Shown: positions 16,883 through 27,272, counted from the stretch's first letter. The stretch: DNA of 49,277 bases from Caulobacteraceae bacterium (GCA_019748055.1 JAIEQC010000003.1:1-49277), one strand, 5' to 3'. Notes: generated by a model from the sequence alone, not told the origin. Numbers and translations: made by a program.

Positions 16883-17587
16883 ATGAAAGCCAGATTCCTG
16901 TGGCGCGCCCACCGCGCCCGACTCCTCGACCAGCGTGCCGAGCTGGACGCCATCCACCGCCACGTCGCCCGCGACGCGATCGCCTGCGACGTCGGGGCCA
17001 ACAAGGGCAGCTACATGTACTGGCTGTCGCGCTGGGCGAAGCGCACCGTCGCCTTCGAGCCCCAGCCCGGACTGGCGGCCTATCTGTCGGACATCGTGCG
17101 CGGTCTGAACCTCGCCGACGTCACGATCGAGGCCAAGGGCGTCTCGGACCGATCCGGCGCCTTCGACCTGTACATGCCGTCGGAAAACTCGCCCGAGGCC
17201 AGCCTCGTGCCGATCGAAGGCGCCAGGAAGGTCAAGGTGCCCGTCGTCACGCTGGACGACGCCTTCGCGCCGGGCGACCGCGTGGGCTTCCTCAAGGTCG
17301 ACGTGGAGGGCGCCGAGCTCGGCGTCTTCCGCGGCGCCCGCCGCATCCTGACCGAGGACCGCCCGTCCCTGCTGTTCGAAAGCGAGCAGCGGCACCTGCG
17401 CGACGGCTCCTCCGTCGTCGACGGCTTCGCGTATCTGCAGGATCTCGGCTACCGCGGCTGGATGATCCACCGCGGCGCCCTGACCCCCGTCGACGTCTTC
17501 GACCCCGCCGTGCACCAGCGCGCCGAAGGTGAGCGCTTCTGGAAGTCGCCGGACTACGTGAACAACTTCCTGTTCACGCCGGTCTGA
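16883..17587 (+). CDS. FkbM family methyltransferase
   Basis: This encodes 234 residues from the ATG at 16883 (MKARFLWRAH), preceded by GGGA at good distance. An ATG four codons earlier has no ribosome site. SAM-binding features are DVGANKGSYMYWLSR, the acidic end of strand 2 (FEPQP), and the FkbM hallmark FLKVDVEGAELGVFRGA. FkbM enzymes are O-methyltransferases, often acting on sugars or secondary metabolites, and the substrate here is unknown. It starts 32 bases after the TetR gene and faces gcvPB. Confidence 0.9.
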   Translation: MKARFLWRAHRARLLDQRAELDAIHRHVARDAIACDVGANKGSYMYWLSRWAKRTVAFEPQPGLAAYLSDIVRGLNLADVTIEAKGVSDRSGAFDLYMPSENSPEASLVPIEGARKVKVPVVTLDDAFAPGDRVGFLKVDVEGAELGVFRGARRILTEDRPSLLFESEQRHLRDGSSVVDGFAYLQDLGYRGWMIHRGALTPVDVFDPAVHQRAEGERFWKSPDYVNNFLFTPV

Positions 17588-17609
17588 GGCGGCGGATCAC
17601 TCCGCCGCC
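17588..17609. terminator. perfect hairpin at a convergent gene junction
   Basis: GGCGGCGGA (17588-17596) and TCCGCCGCC (17601-17609) form a nine-base-pair stem with a four-base loop. It begins one base after the FkbM stop and includes the gcvPB stop codon. No T-tract follows on either strand, so it may act as an mRNA end-stabiliser rather than an intrinsic terminator. Confidence 0.45.
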
Positions 17610-19168
17610 AGGTTGGACCCTTCCGGCGCGGTCCAGCGCAGCTTGGGCGCGCGGGCGGCGCGGGTCTCGTCCAGACGCTTCATCGGCGCGTGGAACGGGG
17701 CGCCCTTGAACCGGTCGACGTCGCCGGCCTTGGCCGCCGTCGCCAGCGCCCTCATGGCCTCGATGAAGCGGTCCAGCTCGGCCTTCGACTCCGTCTCGGT
17801 CGGCTCGATCAGCATGGCCCCGTGCACGACCAGCGGGAAGTACATGGTCATGGGATGGAAGCCCTCGTCGATCATCGCCTTGGCGAAGTCGAGCGTGGTC
17901 ACGTCCGTGCCCTTCAGCCACTCGTCGTCGAACAGGGCCTCGTGCATGCACGGCCCGTCGGGGAAGGCGGCGCTCATCAGGTCCGACAGGCGGGCCTTGA
18001 TGTAGTTGGCGTTCAGCACCGCGTCCTCGGCGACCTGGCGCAGGCCGTCGGAGCCATGGCTCATCATGTAGCTGAGGGCGCGGACGAACATGCCCATCTG
18101 CCCCTGGAAGGCGCACAGGCGACCGAACGCCTGCGCCGCGTCCTCTTCCTCGCGCTCGATCAGCTTGAAGCCGTCGCCGTCCGACACCACCCAAGGAGCC
18201 GGGGCGAAGGGCGCCAGAGCCGCCGACAGCACCACCGGACCCGCGCCCGGACCGCCGCCGCCGTGGGGCGTCGAGAAGGTCTTGTGCAGGTTGATGTGCA
18301 TGGCGTCGACGCCCAGGTCGCCCGGCCGCACCCGCCCGACGATGGCGTTGAAGTTGGCGCCGTCGCAGTAGAAGTACGCGCCCGCCTCATGCGTCAGGCG
18401 GCTGATCTCCAGGATGTCGCGCTCGAACAGGCCGCAGGTGTTGGGGTTGGTCACCATGATGGCGGCCACGTCGTCGCCCAGCTTGGACGCCAGATCGGCC
18501 ACGTCCACACGACCGTCCTCGGTCTGCGCCACTTCCACCACCGTATAGCCGACGAAGGCGGCCGTGGCGGGGTTGGTGCCGTGGGCGCTGGTCGGCACCA
18601 GCACCTTGCGGCGCTTCTCATGCTCGCCGCTGGCCTCGTGCGCGGCGCGGATGGCCATCAGGCCGCACAGCTCGCCGTGCGCGCCCGCCTTGGGCGACAG
18701 GGCGACGGCCGGCATGCCGGTCAGCGTCTTCAGCCAGTGCGCCAGCTGATCCATCAGCTCCAGCGCGCCCTGCACCGTCGACTGCGGCTGCAGCGGGTGA
18801 ATGTCGGAAAAGCCCGGCAGACGCGCCATCTTCTCGTTCAGACGCGGGTTGTGCTTCATCGTGCACGAGCCCAGCGGATAGATGGCCAGGTCGATGGCGT
18901 GGTTCTTCTGGCTCAGCCGCACATAGTGGCGCATGGCCTCCGGCTCGCTCAGCCCCGGCAGGCCGATGGGGTCCTTGCGGACCAGGTCGCCCAGATCCGA
19001 CGCGTCGCCCTTCGGCTCCGGCAGATCGACCCCGGTCTTGCCCCAGCCGTCCCCCTCGAAGATCAGGGCTTCGTTCTGCAACAGACCGCGCCCGCCCGTC
19101 AGGGTCGCGGGCTTGGTCAGGACGGCAATCGGCGTGGTCGGACGACCGACGGTGTTCATGGTGCTCAT
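17597..19168 (-). CDS. gcvPB: glycine dehydrogenase (decarboxylating) subunit 2, P-protein beta
   Basis: With subunit 1 this PLP enzyme decarboxylates glycine and passes the aminomethyl group to lipoyl-GcvH. The 523-residue product has the PLP-lysine motif HINLHKTFSTPHGGGGPG, the PTSAHGTNPATA segment and the YPLGSCTMKHNPR motif. The start ATG at 19168 overlaps the preceding gene's stop (ATGA). It is separated from gcvPA by an unrelated secreted-protein gene, which is unusual. Confidence 0.97.
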   Translation of the reverse strand: MSTMNTVGRPTTPIAVLTKPATLTGGRGLLQNEALIFEGDGWGKTGVDLPEPKGDASDLGDLVRKDPIGLPGLSEPEAMRHYVRLSQKNHAIDLAIYPLGSCTMKHNPRLNEKMARLPGFSDIHPLQPQSTVQGALELMDQLAHWLKTLTGMPAVALSPKAGAHGELCGLMAIRAAHEASGEHEKRRKVLVPTSAHGTNPATAAFVGYTVVEVAQTEDGRVDVADLASKLGDDVAAIMVTNPNTCGLFERDILEISRLTHEAGAYFYCDGANFNAIVGRVRPGDLGVDAMHINLHKTFSTPHGGGGPGAGPVVLSAALAPFAPAPWVVSDGDGFKLIEREEEDAAQAFGRLCAFQGQMGMFVRALSYMMSHGSDGLRQVAEDAVLNANYIKARLSDLMSAAFPDGPCMHEALFDDEWLKGTDVTTLDFAKAMIDEGFHPMTMYFPLVVHGAMLIEPTETESKAELDRFIEAMRALATAAKAGDVDRFKGAPFHAPMKRLDETRAARAPKLRWTAPEGSNLAAE

Positions 19169-19707
19169 TGGTGCGGCGCGTCCTCGTCGAAAAAGTAGAC
19201 GTCTTCGCAAACGGTCAAGCTGACGTCTTCAAACATGAGATTGCTGAGGGCCTTCCAGTTGGCCGCATCAGGCGCGGAAGTCTTCGGGTCCGGAAAGGTG
19301 ACGGGCGTTCCTGTCAGGTTGGTGCCGGGGTAGAAGGCGCCTTCCATGTGAATGGTGCTGCGGTCGCTGCAGTCATAGCGTTGCAGAAGGCGTAAGGATC
19401 TGAAGCCGATCGCTTGGGCGGTGTCGGCGTCATAAAATTCCCAGTGTTGCCAAGCCTGAGCAAGATCGCCGCTCCGCTTCACGGTGTCTCGGTCGATCCA
19501 CACAAGCGCGTAGTGCGGGATCATGGTCGACAGGTCTTCGTCCACTTCAGACGGAACGTTTTCACGCATCCACTCGACCAGAGGAGACCAGTTCCCTTCT
19601 GTGGTCTGCGCACGCGTGAGCAGCGGCGGCTGGTCGCCCATGCCGTCCTGCGCCTGCGCTGCGCTGCAGGCGACCAAGGCGCATGCGAGGGTCGCCGCAC
19701 GGAACAT
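19165..19707 (-). CDS. secreted surface-adhesin-E-like protein inserted in the gcv operon
   Basis: This encodes 180 residues from the ATG at 19707, two bases after the gcvPA stop. A signal peptide ends at AAQAQ. The mature domain has VWIDRDTVKRSGD, WEFYD, a later YDCSDRST, AFYPGTNLTG, and a C-terminal WKALSN...SLTVCED. This order (hydrophobic strand with I-D, W, YDC, W and a last Cys) fits the surface-adhesin protein E type domain of small exported proteins. The two conserved Cys probably pair. Nothing links it to glycine metabolism. Its stop overlaps the gcvPB start (ATGA), so it is translated within the operon. Confidence 0.8.
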   Translation of the reverse strand: MFRAATLACALVACSAAQAQDGMGDQPPLLTRAQTTEGNWSPLVEWMRENVPSEVDEDLSTMIPHYALVWIDRDTVKRSGDLAQAWQHWEFYDADTAQAIGFRSLRLLQRYDCSDRSTIHMEGAFYPGTNLTGTPVTFPDPKTSAPDAANWKALSNLMFEDVSLTVCEDVYFFDEDAPHQ

Positions 19708-19709
19708 GG

Positions 19710-21053
19710 TCAGGCCAGAGCCTCCGCGAGAGCGCTCGCCAACGCCGCGACGTCCGCGTCCGTGGTGATCTCCGTCGCCGCGACCAGCAGGACGTCGTCC
19801 ATGCCGGCCTCGGGCGCCAGGCGGCTGTAGGGCACGCCGGCCAGGATGCGCTTCTCCGCCAGCCGCTCCACCACCTCGGCGGCCGGCTTCGGCAGCTTCA
19901 CCGCGAACTCGTTGAAGAAGCGCGGGGTCAGGACCTCCACGCCCGGGATCGCGGCCAGGGCGTCGCGCGTCTTCACCGCCGCCTCGTGGTTCAGCAGGGC
20001 CAGCTTCCTCAGCCCCGTTTCGCCCAGCAGGCTCATGTGGATCGTGAAGGCCAGGGTGCACAGGCCGGAGTTGGTGCAAATGTTCGACGTCGCCTTGTCG
20101 CGGCGGATGTGTTGCTCGCGCGTCGACAGGGTCAGGACGAAGCCCCGCTCGCCATCCGCGTCGACCGTCTCGCCGCACAGTCGGCCCGGCATCTGGCGGA
20201 TCAGCTTGTCGCGCGTGGCGAACAGGCCGACGTACGGCCCGCCGAAGTTCAGGGCGTTGCCGATCGACTGGCCCTCGGCTGCGACGATGTCGGCCCCCAT
20301 GTCGCCCGGCGCCTTCAGCAGGCCCATCGACACCGCCTCGGTCACCACCACGATCAGCAGGGCGCCGGCAGCATGCGCGGCCTCGGCGATCTTCGTCACG
20401 TCGGTCGCTGTGCCGAACACGTTCGGCGTCTGCACGACGACGCAGGCGGTGTCGGGCCCAATCTGGGCGATGACGTCGGCCTCGGCGTCCACCGCGGCCG
20501 GCAGGACCTGCGTCTCGACGCCCACGGCATGCACCACCGTCTCGGTCGCCGCGACGTAGTGCGGGTGCACCCCGCCACTGATGACCGCCTTGTTCCGGCG
20601 CGTCACCCGCGTCGCCATCAACACGCCCTCGGCCATGGCGGTCGAGCCGTCATAGAGGCTGGCGTTGGCCACCGGCATGCCGGTCAGGTTCGCCACCTGG
20701 GTCTGGAACTCGTACAGGTACTGCAGCGTGCCCTGCGCGATCTCCGGCTGGTACGGCGTGTAACTGGTCAGGAACTCCGACCGCTGGATCACGTGGTCCA
20801 CCGTCGCGGGCACGTGGTGCTTGTAGGCCCCGGCCCCGCAGAAGAAGGGCACGGTCCCGGCCGTGGCGTTCTTGGCCGCCAGCGCGCCCAGCGCCCGCTC
20901 CACCTCCAGCTCGCCCGCCACGCGCGGCAGGTCCACCGGCCCGTCCAGCCGCGCCGCCTGCGGCACGTCTGTGAACAGGTCGTCGATCGACTTGGCCCCG
21001 ATGGCGGCGAGCATCGCCGTCCGGTCGTCGGGCGTCAGGGGGAGGTAGCGCAT
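19710..21053 (-). CDS. gcvPA: glycine dehydrogenase (decarboxylating) subunit 1, P-protein alpha
   Basis: This encodes 447 residues, the alpha half of the two-subunit P-protein. Diagnostic segments are the N-terminal [31 protein letters not shown], the [20 protein letters not shown] stretch, and [19 protein letters not shown]. It lacks the PLP lysine, which lies in subunit 2. It is the third gene of the gcvT-gcvH-gcvPA order, 32 bases after gcvH. Confidence 0.97.
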   Translation of the reverse strand: MRYLPLTPDDRTAMLAAIGAKSIDDLFTDVPQAARLDGPVDLPRVAGELEVERALGALAAKNATAGTVPFFCGAGAYKHHVPATVDHVIQRSEFLTSYTPYQPEIAQGTLQYLYEFQTQVANLTGMPVANASLYDGSTAMAEGVLMATRVTRRNKAVISGGVHPHYVAATETVVHAVGVETQVLPAAVDAEADVIAQIGPDTACVVVQTPNVFGTATDVTKIAEAAHAAGALLIVVVTEAVSMGLLKAPGDMGADIVAAEGQSIGNALNFGGPYVGLFATRDKLIRQMPGRLCGETVDADGERGFVLTLSTREQHIRRDKATSNICTNSGLCTLAFTIHMSLLGETGLRKLALLNHEAAVKTRDALAAIPGVEVLTPRFFNEFAVKLPKPAAEVVERLAEKRILAGVPYSRLAPEAGMDDVLLVAATEITTDADVAALASALAEALA

Positions 21054-21085
21054 GGCGGGGAGGTCCGTGCGGGAGGGAAGGGGGA

Positions 21086-21451
21086 TCAGAGGGTCGTCAG
21101 GTACTGGTCGTAGGCGGCGCGATCCATCAGGGCGTCCAGCTGGCCGGCGTCCGAGACCTTGATCTTGGCGAACCAGCCGTCGCCTTCCGGGTCGGCGTTG
21201 ACGGTTTCCGGGTTCGTGCCGAGCGCCGCGTTGCCCTCGACCACTTCGCCGTCGACCGGGGCGTAGACGTCGGACGCCGCCTTGACGCTCTCGACCACGG
21301 CGAAGCCGTCACCCTTGCTAACGGCCTTGCCGGCGTCCGGCACTTCCACGAACACCACGTCGCCCAGCTGGTCGGCGGCGTGCTTGGTGATGCCGACGAC
21401 GGCGACGTCGCCTTCGAGGCGCACCCACTCATGATCCTTGGTGAACTTCAT
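21086..21451 (-). CDS. gcvH: glycine cleavage system H protein
   Basis: This encodes a 121-residue lipoyl carrier shuttling the aminomethyl intermediate between P, T and L proteins. It has KFTKDHEW at the N-terminus, [19 protein letters not shown], and the lipoylation site [19 protein letters not shown], with Lys in ESVKA. The length is typical. It starts ten bases after gcvT. Confidence 0.98.
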   Translation of the reverse strand: MKFTKDHEWVRLEGDVAVVGITKHAADQLGDVVFVEVPDAGKAVSKGDGFAVVESVKAASDVYAPVDGEVVEGNAALGTNPETVNADPEGDGWFAKIKVSDAGQLDALMDRAAYDQYLTTL

Positions 21452-21460
21452 GGCCGATCC

Positions 21461-22576
21461 TCAGGCTTTCGGTTTGCGGTGATAGCGTTGGGCGACGAAG
21501 GGCAGGGCGACGACCTCGGCCGCGGCGGGCTTGCCCCGCACCACGACCTTCAGCTCGGTCCCGAGCTCTGCGAACTGCGGCGGCACATAGCCCATGGCGA
21601 CGTTCTTGCCGAGGGTCGGCGACGGCCCGCCGGACGTGACCTTGCCGATCAGGTTCCCGTCGGCGTCGGCGATCTCGGCGCCCTCGCGCGCCGGGGCGCC
21701 TTCCTTGACGATCAGGGCCACGCGCACGCGATCGGTCCCGTTCGTCAGCTGCCCGTTGATGACGTCCGCGCCGGCGAAGTCCGCCCGCTCCTTGCGCGAC
21801 TTCGAAAGGGCGAAGGCCAGCCCCGCCTCCACCGGCGTGGTCTCCGCGTCGATGTCGTGGCCATGCAGAGGCAGGCCGGCTTCAAGCCGCAGCGAGTCCC
21901 GCGCGCCCAGGCCGATCGGCTTCACCCGCGCGTCTTCCAGCAGCAAATCCCAGATCCGGTCCGCCTCCGCCGCCGGCACCGAGATCTCGTATCCGTCCTC
22001 GCCGGTGTAGCCGGAGCGCGAGACGTAGCAGTCGACCCCGAAGATCATCAGCCGCGCCGAATCCATGAAGCCCATCTCGGCCAGCACCGGCTCGTGCGTG
22101 GCCATCACCTCGGCCGCCTCGGGCCCCTGGATCGCCAGCAGCGCCCGGTCGTCCAGCACCGTCAACTTGGCGTCGCCCGACAGATTGGCGTTCAGGTGCG
22201 CGAAGTCCGCGTCCTTGTTGCCGGCATTGACGACGACGTACAGGCCGTCGTGGTCGGGCTTGCCGGCCATCAGGTCGTCCAGGATGCCGCCGCGCTCGTT
22301 CAGCAGCAGCGAATACTTCTGCTTGCCCGCCTTCAGCGCCTGGTAGTCGCCGGGCACGAACCGCTCGAACTGGGCGATGGCGTCCGCGCCCGTGATCTTG
22401 GCCTGACCCATGTGCGACACGTCGAACAGCCCCGCGTGCTCGCGCGTCCAGCGGTGCTCGGCCAAAACGCCTTCATACTGCACCGGCATGTCGTAGCCGC
22501 CGAAGCCGACCATGCGCGCTCCGCGCCGGCGGTGGTTGGCGTTCAGCGGCGTGGTCTTCAGCGTTTCGTCAATCAT
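21461..22576 (-). CDS. gcvT: glycine cleavage system T protein (aminomethyltransferase)
   Basis: This encodes 371 residues. It transfers the methylene group from GcvH to tetrahydrofolate, releasing ammonia. Folate-binding family landmarks are GFGGYDMPVQY, GLFDVSHMGQ, RSGYTGEDGYEI and GLGARDSLRLEAGLPLHGHD. The ATG at 22576 is chosen because GGAG lies 11-14 bases before it. A TTG seven codons upstream is in frame but unlikely. It is the first gene of the operon, 40 bases after a tandem glycine riboswitch. Confidence 0.97.
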   Translation of the reverse strand: MIDETLKTTPLNANHRRRGARMVGFGGYDMPVQYEGVLAEHRWTREHAGLFDVSHMGQAKITGADAIAQFERFVPGDYQALKAGKQKYSLLLNERGGILDDLMAGKPDHDGLYVVVNAGNKDADFAHLNANLSGDAKLTVLDDRALLAIQGPEAAEVMATHEPVLAEMGFMDSARLMIFGVDCYVSRSGYTGEDGYEISVPAAEADRIWDLLLEDARVKPIGLGARDSLRLEAGLPLHGHDIDAETTPVEAGLAFALSKSRKERADFAGADVINGQLTNGTDRVRVALIVKEGAPAREGAEIADADGNLIGKVTSGGPSPTLGKNVAMGYVPPQFAELGTELKVVVRGKPAAAEVVALPFVAQRYHRKPKA

Positions 22577-22614
22577 CGGCGTCGGGTCTCCGTTCAAGGC
22601 GGATCCCGCCCGTG

Positions 22615-22800
22615 GAGCCCCCGCTGTCTCGAAGCCTGAGAGATTCCGGCGACCTCGAGAAGTCGCCTTGCTCCGTCGGCGAACCCGGCCGGGTTCTTTC
22701 CAGCGTCCGTGCGCTTCGCGGTCCTTTTGCCTGAGCGTTTCCGGGGCGGTTGCGCCTTCGGCGTCGAGCCGGAATCACCGGTCCGATCTCTCCCGCGAGA
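22615..22800 (-). promoter_or_regulatory. tandem glycine riboswitch upstream of gcvT
   Basis: Two adjacent aptamers are readable on the minus strand. Aptamer 1 (about 22800-22715) has GGGAGAGA, GCCGAAGGCGCAA, and then GGAAACGCTCAGGCAAAAGG. Aptamer 2 (about 22710-22616) has TGGAAAGAACCCG, GCCGACGGAGCAAG, GGAATCTCTCAGGC and GACAGCGGGGGC. The GCCGA-GGNGCAA and CTCAGGCA-type blocks are the conserved glycine-binding core. Glycine binding normally turns on gcv expression. A short GGCGG-GAT-CCGCC hairpin (about 22597-22610) between the aptamers and the ribosome site may be the expression platform. Confidence 0.94.
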
Positions 22801-22831
22801 GCGCGGCCCAAAGGCCCCGGAACCTTGCCCC

Positions 22832-22837
22832 TGTCAA
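22832..22837 (-). promoter_or_regulatory. candidate -35 box of the gcv operon
   Basis: A perfect TTGACA on the minus strand lies about 32 bases before the first riboswitch aptamer, the right distance for the gcv promoter. The expected -10 position (around 22809-22814) is not a good match, so only the -35 is proposed. Confidence 0.35.
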
Positions 22838-22881
22838 GCGGCGCGGGCTACCCATGAACAAAAGCCGCAGGGAGGCCGCGC

Positions 22882-24840
<1,959 letters not shown>

Positions 24841-25475
24841 AGCGAGCCTTCTCCGCTCGCCAGAAAGCGAAAATGCGGTGACTTGATCCGCGCGATTATG
24901 ACGATCCCGGCCGTCTTTCCGGGCCTTTTCAACGCCGTGGGTCTTTTTCGCCCCGTTTTTCCGACGTCGGTTCGGGGGTGATGCAGCATCTGGGGGTTCC
25001 GTCGCGGGGGAGGGCGCAAGGCCTTGCGAGCTTGTCGCGGCGGGAGCGGTTCGAGCGGGGGCCGACCGGGACGTGTCATCGTCACGGGAGGCCGGTGCTT
25101 CGGCCCGATCGTTCGACCCCGGTCCTCCTGCCCTCAAGCAGCGAGCGCCCGCGGCGCGAGCGTTAGGGCCACAAAGAAGCATCATGGCGCGTCACGGGAA
25201 GGCGCGCGTCCGGGTCCGGGGTTCGCAAGTCTCCCGCCCGCCCGCCGGGGGCGCGTCCGTTAGTCGCGAAGCAGCGGCGCTATGCGGTGGTTCCGGCCAC
25301 CTCGGACAGCTCCTGATCAGACGAACCGCGCGGAGCGCCCTGCCTTCGTCGAAACGGTAATCACATCACAGCATCCGGGCGAAGGCCCGGCGCTCCGCCC
25401 GCCCTCCCCAACTCCGCGTGAAAACGACGGAGGGCCTTCGCACATCCAGAATCCTCCCTCCCTGCGGGTGAAGAT
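24841..25475. other. 635-base gap without a recognisable gene, rich in inverted repeats
   Basis: No frame here has protein-like composition or a family match. A weak terminator-like CCCGG-(8)-CCGGG-CCTTTT lies at 24906-24928. Palindromes occur at 24961-24970 (CCGACGTCGG) and 25015-25028 (CGCAAGGCCTTGCG). A possible three-way-junction fold spans 25064-25124. Two interlocked perfect ten-base inverted repeats span 25330-25441. I searched by eye for tmRNA, SRP RNA, RNase P and 6S landmarks and found none. It may hold an unrecognised structured RNA or a cluster of extragenic palindromes. Confidence 0.5.
25330..25441. repeat. two interlocked inverted repeats (pseudoknot-like order)
   Basis: GCGGAGCGCC (25330-25339) is complementary to GGCGCTCCGC (25389-25398). 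GCGAAGGCCC (25379-25388) is complementary to GGGCCTTCGC (25432-25441). The arms occur in the order A-B-A'-B', with B directly abutting A', so the stems are either mutually exclusive or form an H-type pseudoknot. The block lies downstream of ygfZ on the minus strand. Confidence 0.55.
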
Positions 25476-26264
25476 TCAGGACTCCATCCACCCCGGCCGC
25501 TCGACCCGCACCGGCCGTCCGTCCACCGTCAGCGGCCCGTCGATCCGGTCCAGCCGCAACAGGGCCATGGCCCGGCCCTCCCGCCCCGTGAGCACCTGCC
25601 CGGCGCGCAGGTCGGCGGCGGTCAGCACCTCCGCCCCCTCCGCCGGCGCCGGACCTTCGAAGGCCACCGGCGCCATCCGGGTCTTGATCGCCCCACGCCG
25701 CTTCATCCGCGAGGTCGTCTCCTGTCCGACGAAACAGCCCTTCTGGAAGTCGATGCCGTTCAGCAGGTCGAAGTTCGCCTCGATCGGATAGGTGCGGTCC
25801 ATGCCGCAGTCGCGGTCCGGGTCCGCCACGCCCAGCGCCAGTCGATGCGCCTGCCAGTCGTCGGCGGTCGCGTTGGCCTCCGCCTCACCCAATCGCCGCC
25901 CGCCCAGCGCCGCCAGCCGGGGATCGGGCGCGAACCCTTCGGCCGTGCCGCCCCAGCAGACGAAGACTGGCGTCGCCTCTGCCGCTATCGTCACCTGCGC
26001 CCGCAGCCGGTGCATCGTCAGCTTCGTGACCAGCGCGTCCCGCCGATCCGCCGCCACATCCAGCCGAACGCCGTCCTCAGAGCCCCACAGAAACAGATCC
26101 CACATCAGCCGCCCGGGCGGCGACAGGAAGGCCCCGAACCGCACGCCTCCAGCCGCCAACGTCATCACGTCCTGCGTCAGCAGTCCGTGCAGGAACGGCC
26201 GCGCGTCCGGACCCGTCACGGCGACGACGGCGCGGTCCTCAAGACGGGCGATTTTCGGGCTCAT
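25476..26264 (-). CDS. ygfZ: folate-binding YgfZ/GcvT-like protein (iron-sulfur cluster repair factor)
   Basis: This encodes 262 residues from the ATG at 26264, with GGGGA upstream. The family is GcvT-like and helps maintain certain 4Fe-4S enzymes in a folate-dependent way. It has the invariant motif K-G-C-F-V-G-Q-E-T and the DRTYPIEANFDLLNGIDF segment before it. The N-terminus shows DARPFLHGLLTQDV and FLSPPGRLMWDLFL. It is divergent from a GT9 gene by 63 bases. Confidence 0.93.
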   Translation of the reverse strand: MSPKIARLEDRAVVAVTGPDARPFLHGLLTQDVMTLAAGGVRFGAFLSPPGRLMWDLFLWGSEDGVRLDVAADRRDALVTKLTMHRLRAQVTIAAEATPVFVCWGGTAEGFAPDPRLAALGGRRLGEAEANATADDWQAHRLALGVADPDRDCGMDRTYPIEANFDLLNGIDFQKGCFVGQETTSRMKRRGAIKTRMAPVAFEGPAPAEGAEVLTAADLRAGQVLTGREGRAMALLRLDRIDGPLTVDGRPVRVERPGWMES

Positions 26265-26310
26265 GCGTCCCCAGATAGTCGCTCCCCCGCTCCCGTGAAA
26301 CCGCGAGAAT

Positions 26311-26320
26311 CCGTATACGG
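26311..26320. promoter_or_regulatory. perfect palindrome between divergent genes
   Basis: CCGTATACGG lies in the 63-base gap between ygfZ and the GT9 gene, seven bases before the GT9 ATG. It could be an operator or contain a -10-like TATAC. If the latter, the GT9 mRNA would be nearly leaderless. Confidence 0.3.
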
Positions 26321-26327
26321 TCGGCGA

Positions 26328-27272
26328 ATGGCGGGCTTCCCCATCCTCTACGTCGCCGAGGCCGACCCCACCGAGGCCGTGCTCTCGTCCGGCGCGCTGG
26401 CCCATGTGGTCGAGGCCATGCCGGGCGCCCGCGTCACCGTCGTCGGCTCGCCGCAGTCCGCGCCCCTGTTCGGCGACCTGCCGGGTCTCGAGCGGCTGAT
26501 CGTGCTGGAGCGCGAGGGGCGGCTGGACTGGCTGAAGCTGTGGGGCCAGGTCCGCGACCGTCGCTGGGGCCTCGTCGTCGACATGCGCGGCACCGAGCTG
26601 TCGGCCCGCCTGAAGCGCCAGAAACGCGCCGTCCGCGTGAAGCCGGAGCCCGGCGAGCACGCCGCCGAGACCGCCGCCCGTACCCTCCAGCTGGACGAGA
26701 CGCCCCGGCCGCGCCTCTTCCTGTCGGACGAGACCCGCGCCGCCGCCGACGCCCTGCTGGCCAAGGGGGAGGGGCCCATCCTCGCCGTCGCCCCGACCGC
26801 CGACTGGATCGGCAAGGTCTGGCCGACCGACCGCTACGTGAAGGTCGCCACCCGCCTGCTGGCCGACGACGGCCCCTTGGCCGGCGGTCGCCTGCTGATC
26901 GTCGGCGACGATCTGGACGGCGAGACGCGCACGGCGCTGCGCATGGCCGCGCCGCTCAAGCGCACCATCGAAACGCGTCACCTGACCCGGCTCCAGACCT
27001 GCGCCGCCCTGTCCCGGGCCGCCCTGTGCCTCGGCAGCGACAGCCTCTGGACTCAGCTGGCCGTGGCCGCCGGGGCGCCCGTGGTCGCCGTCTTCGGCCC
27101 GTCCGACGACGTCGTGCGCGGCCCCTACGGCGAGGTCGTCTGCCGTGGGCCCCGCACCATGGACGAATACCGCGCCATCGACCCCCGTCTGGACCAGGCC
27201 ATCCAGCATCTTCTGGACCTGCCCGCCGACAGGGTGTTCAAGGCCGCCGTGAAGCGGCTGGAGCGGACCTGA
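26328..27272 (+). CDS. glycosyltransferase family 9 protein (heptosyltransferase-like)
   Basis: This encodes 314 residues from the ATG at 26328. The GT9 layout is an N-terminal domain with VVGSPQSAPLFGDLPGLERLIVL and WGLVVDMRGTELSARLKR, then a C-terminal nucleotide-sugar domain with ILAVAPTADWIGKVWPTDRYVKVA, LLIVGDDLDGETRT and LCLGSDSLWTQLAVAAGAPVVAVFGPSD. Members usually add heptose to lipopolysaccharide core on the cytoplasmic face of the inner membrane. Donor and acceptor cannot be determined here. Its stop shares one base with the dihydroorotase start. Confidence 0.92.
   Translation: MAGFPILYVAEADPTEAVLSSGALAHVVEAMPGARVTVVGSPQSAPLFGDLPGLERLIVLEREGRLDWLKLWGQVRDRRWGLVVDMRGTELSARLKRQKRAVRVKPEPGEHAAETAARTLQLDETPRPRLFLSDETRAAADALLAKGEGPILAVAPTADWIGKVWPTDRYVKVATRLLADDGPLAGGRLLIVGDDLDGETRTALRMAAPLKRTIETRHLTRLQTCAALSRAALCLGSDSLWTQLAVAAGAPVVAVFGPSDDVVRGPYGEVVCRGPRTMDEYRAIDPRLDQAIQHLLDLPADRVFKAAVKRLERT

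Noticed and set aside
24841..25475. tmRNA, SRP RNA, RNase P RNA or 6S RNA in the long gap
   Set aside because: No tag-peptide reading frame, no GGAAGGAAGC-like SRP tip and no RNase P core was found. The inverted repeats alone do not identify a known RNA.
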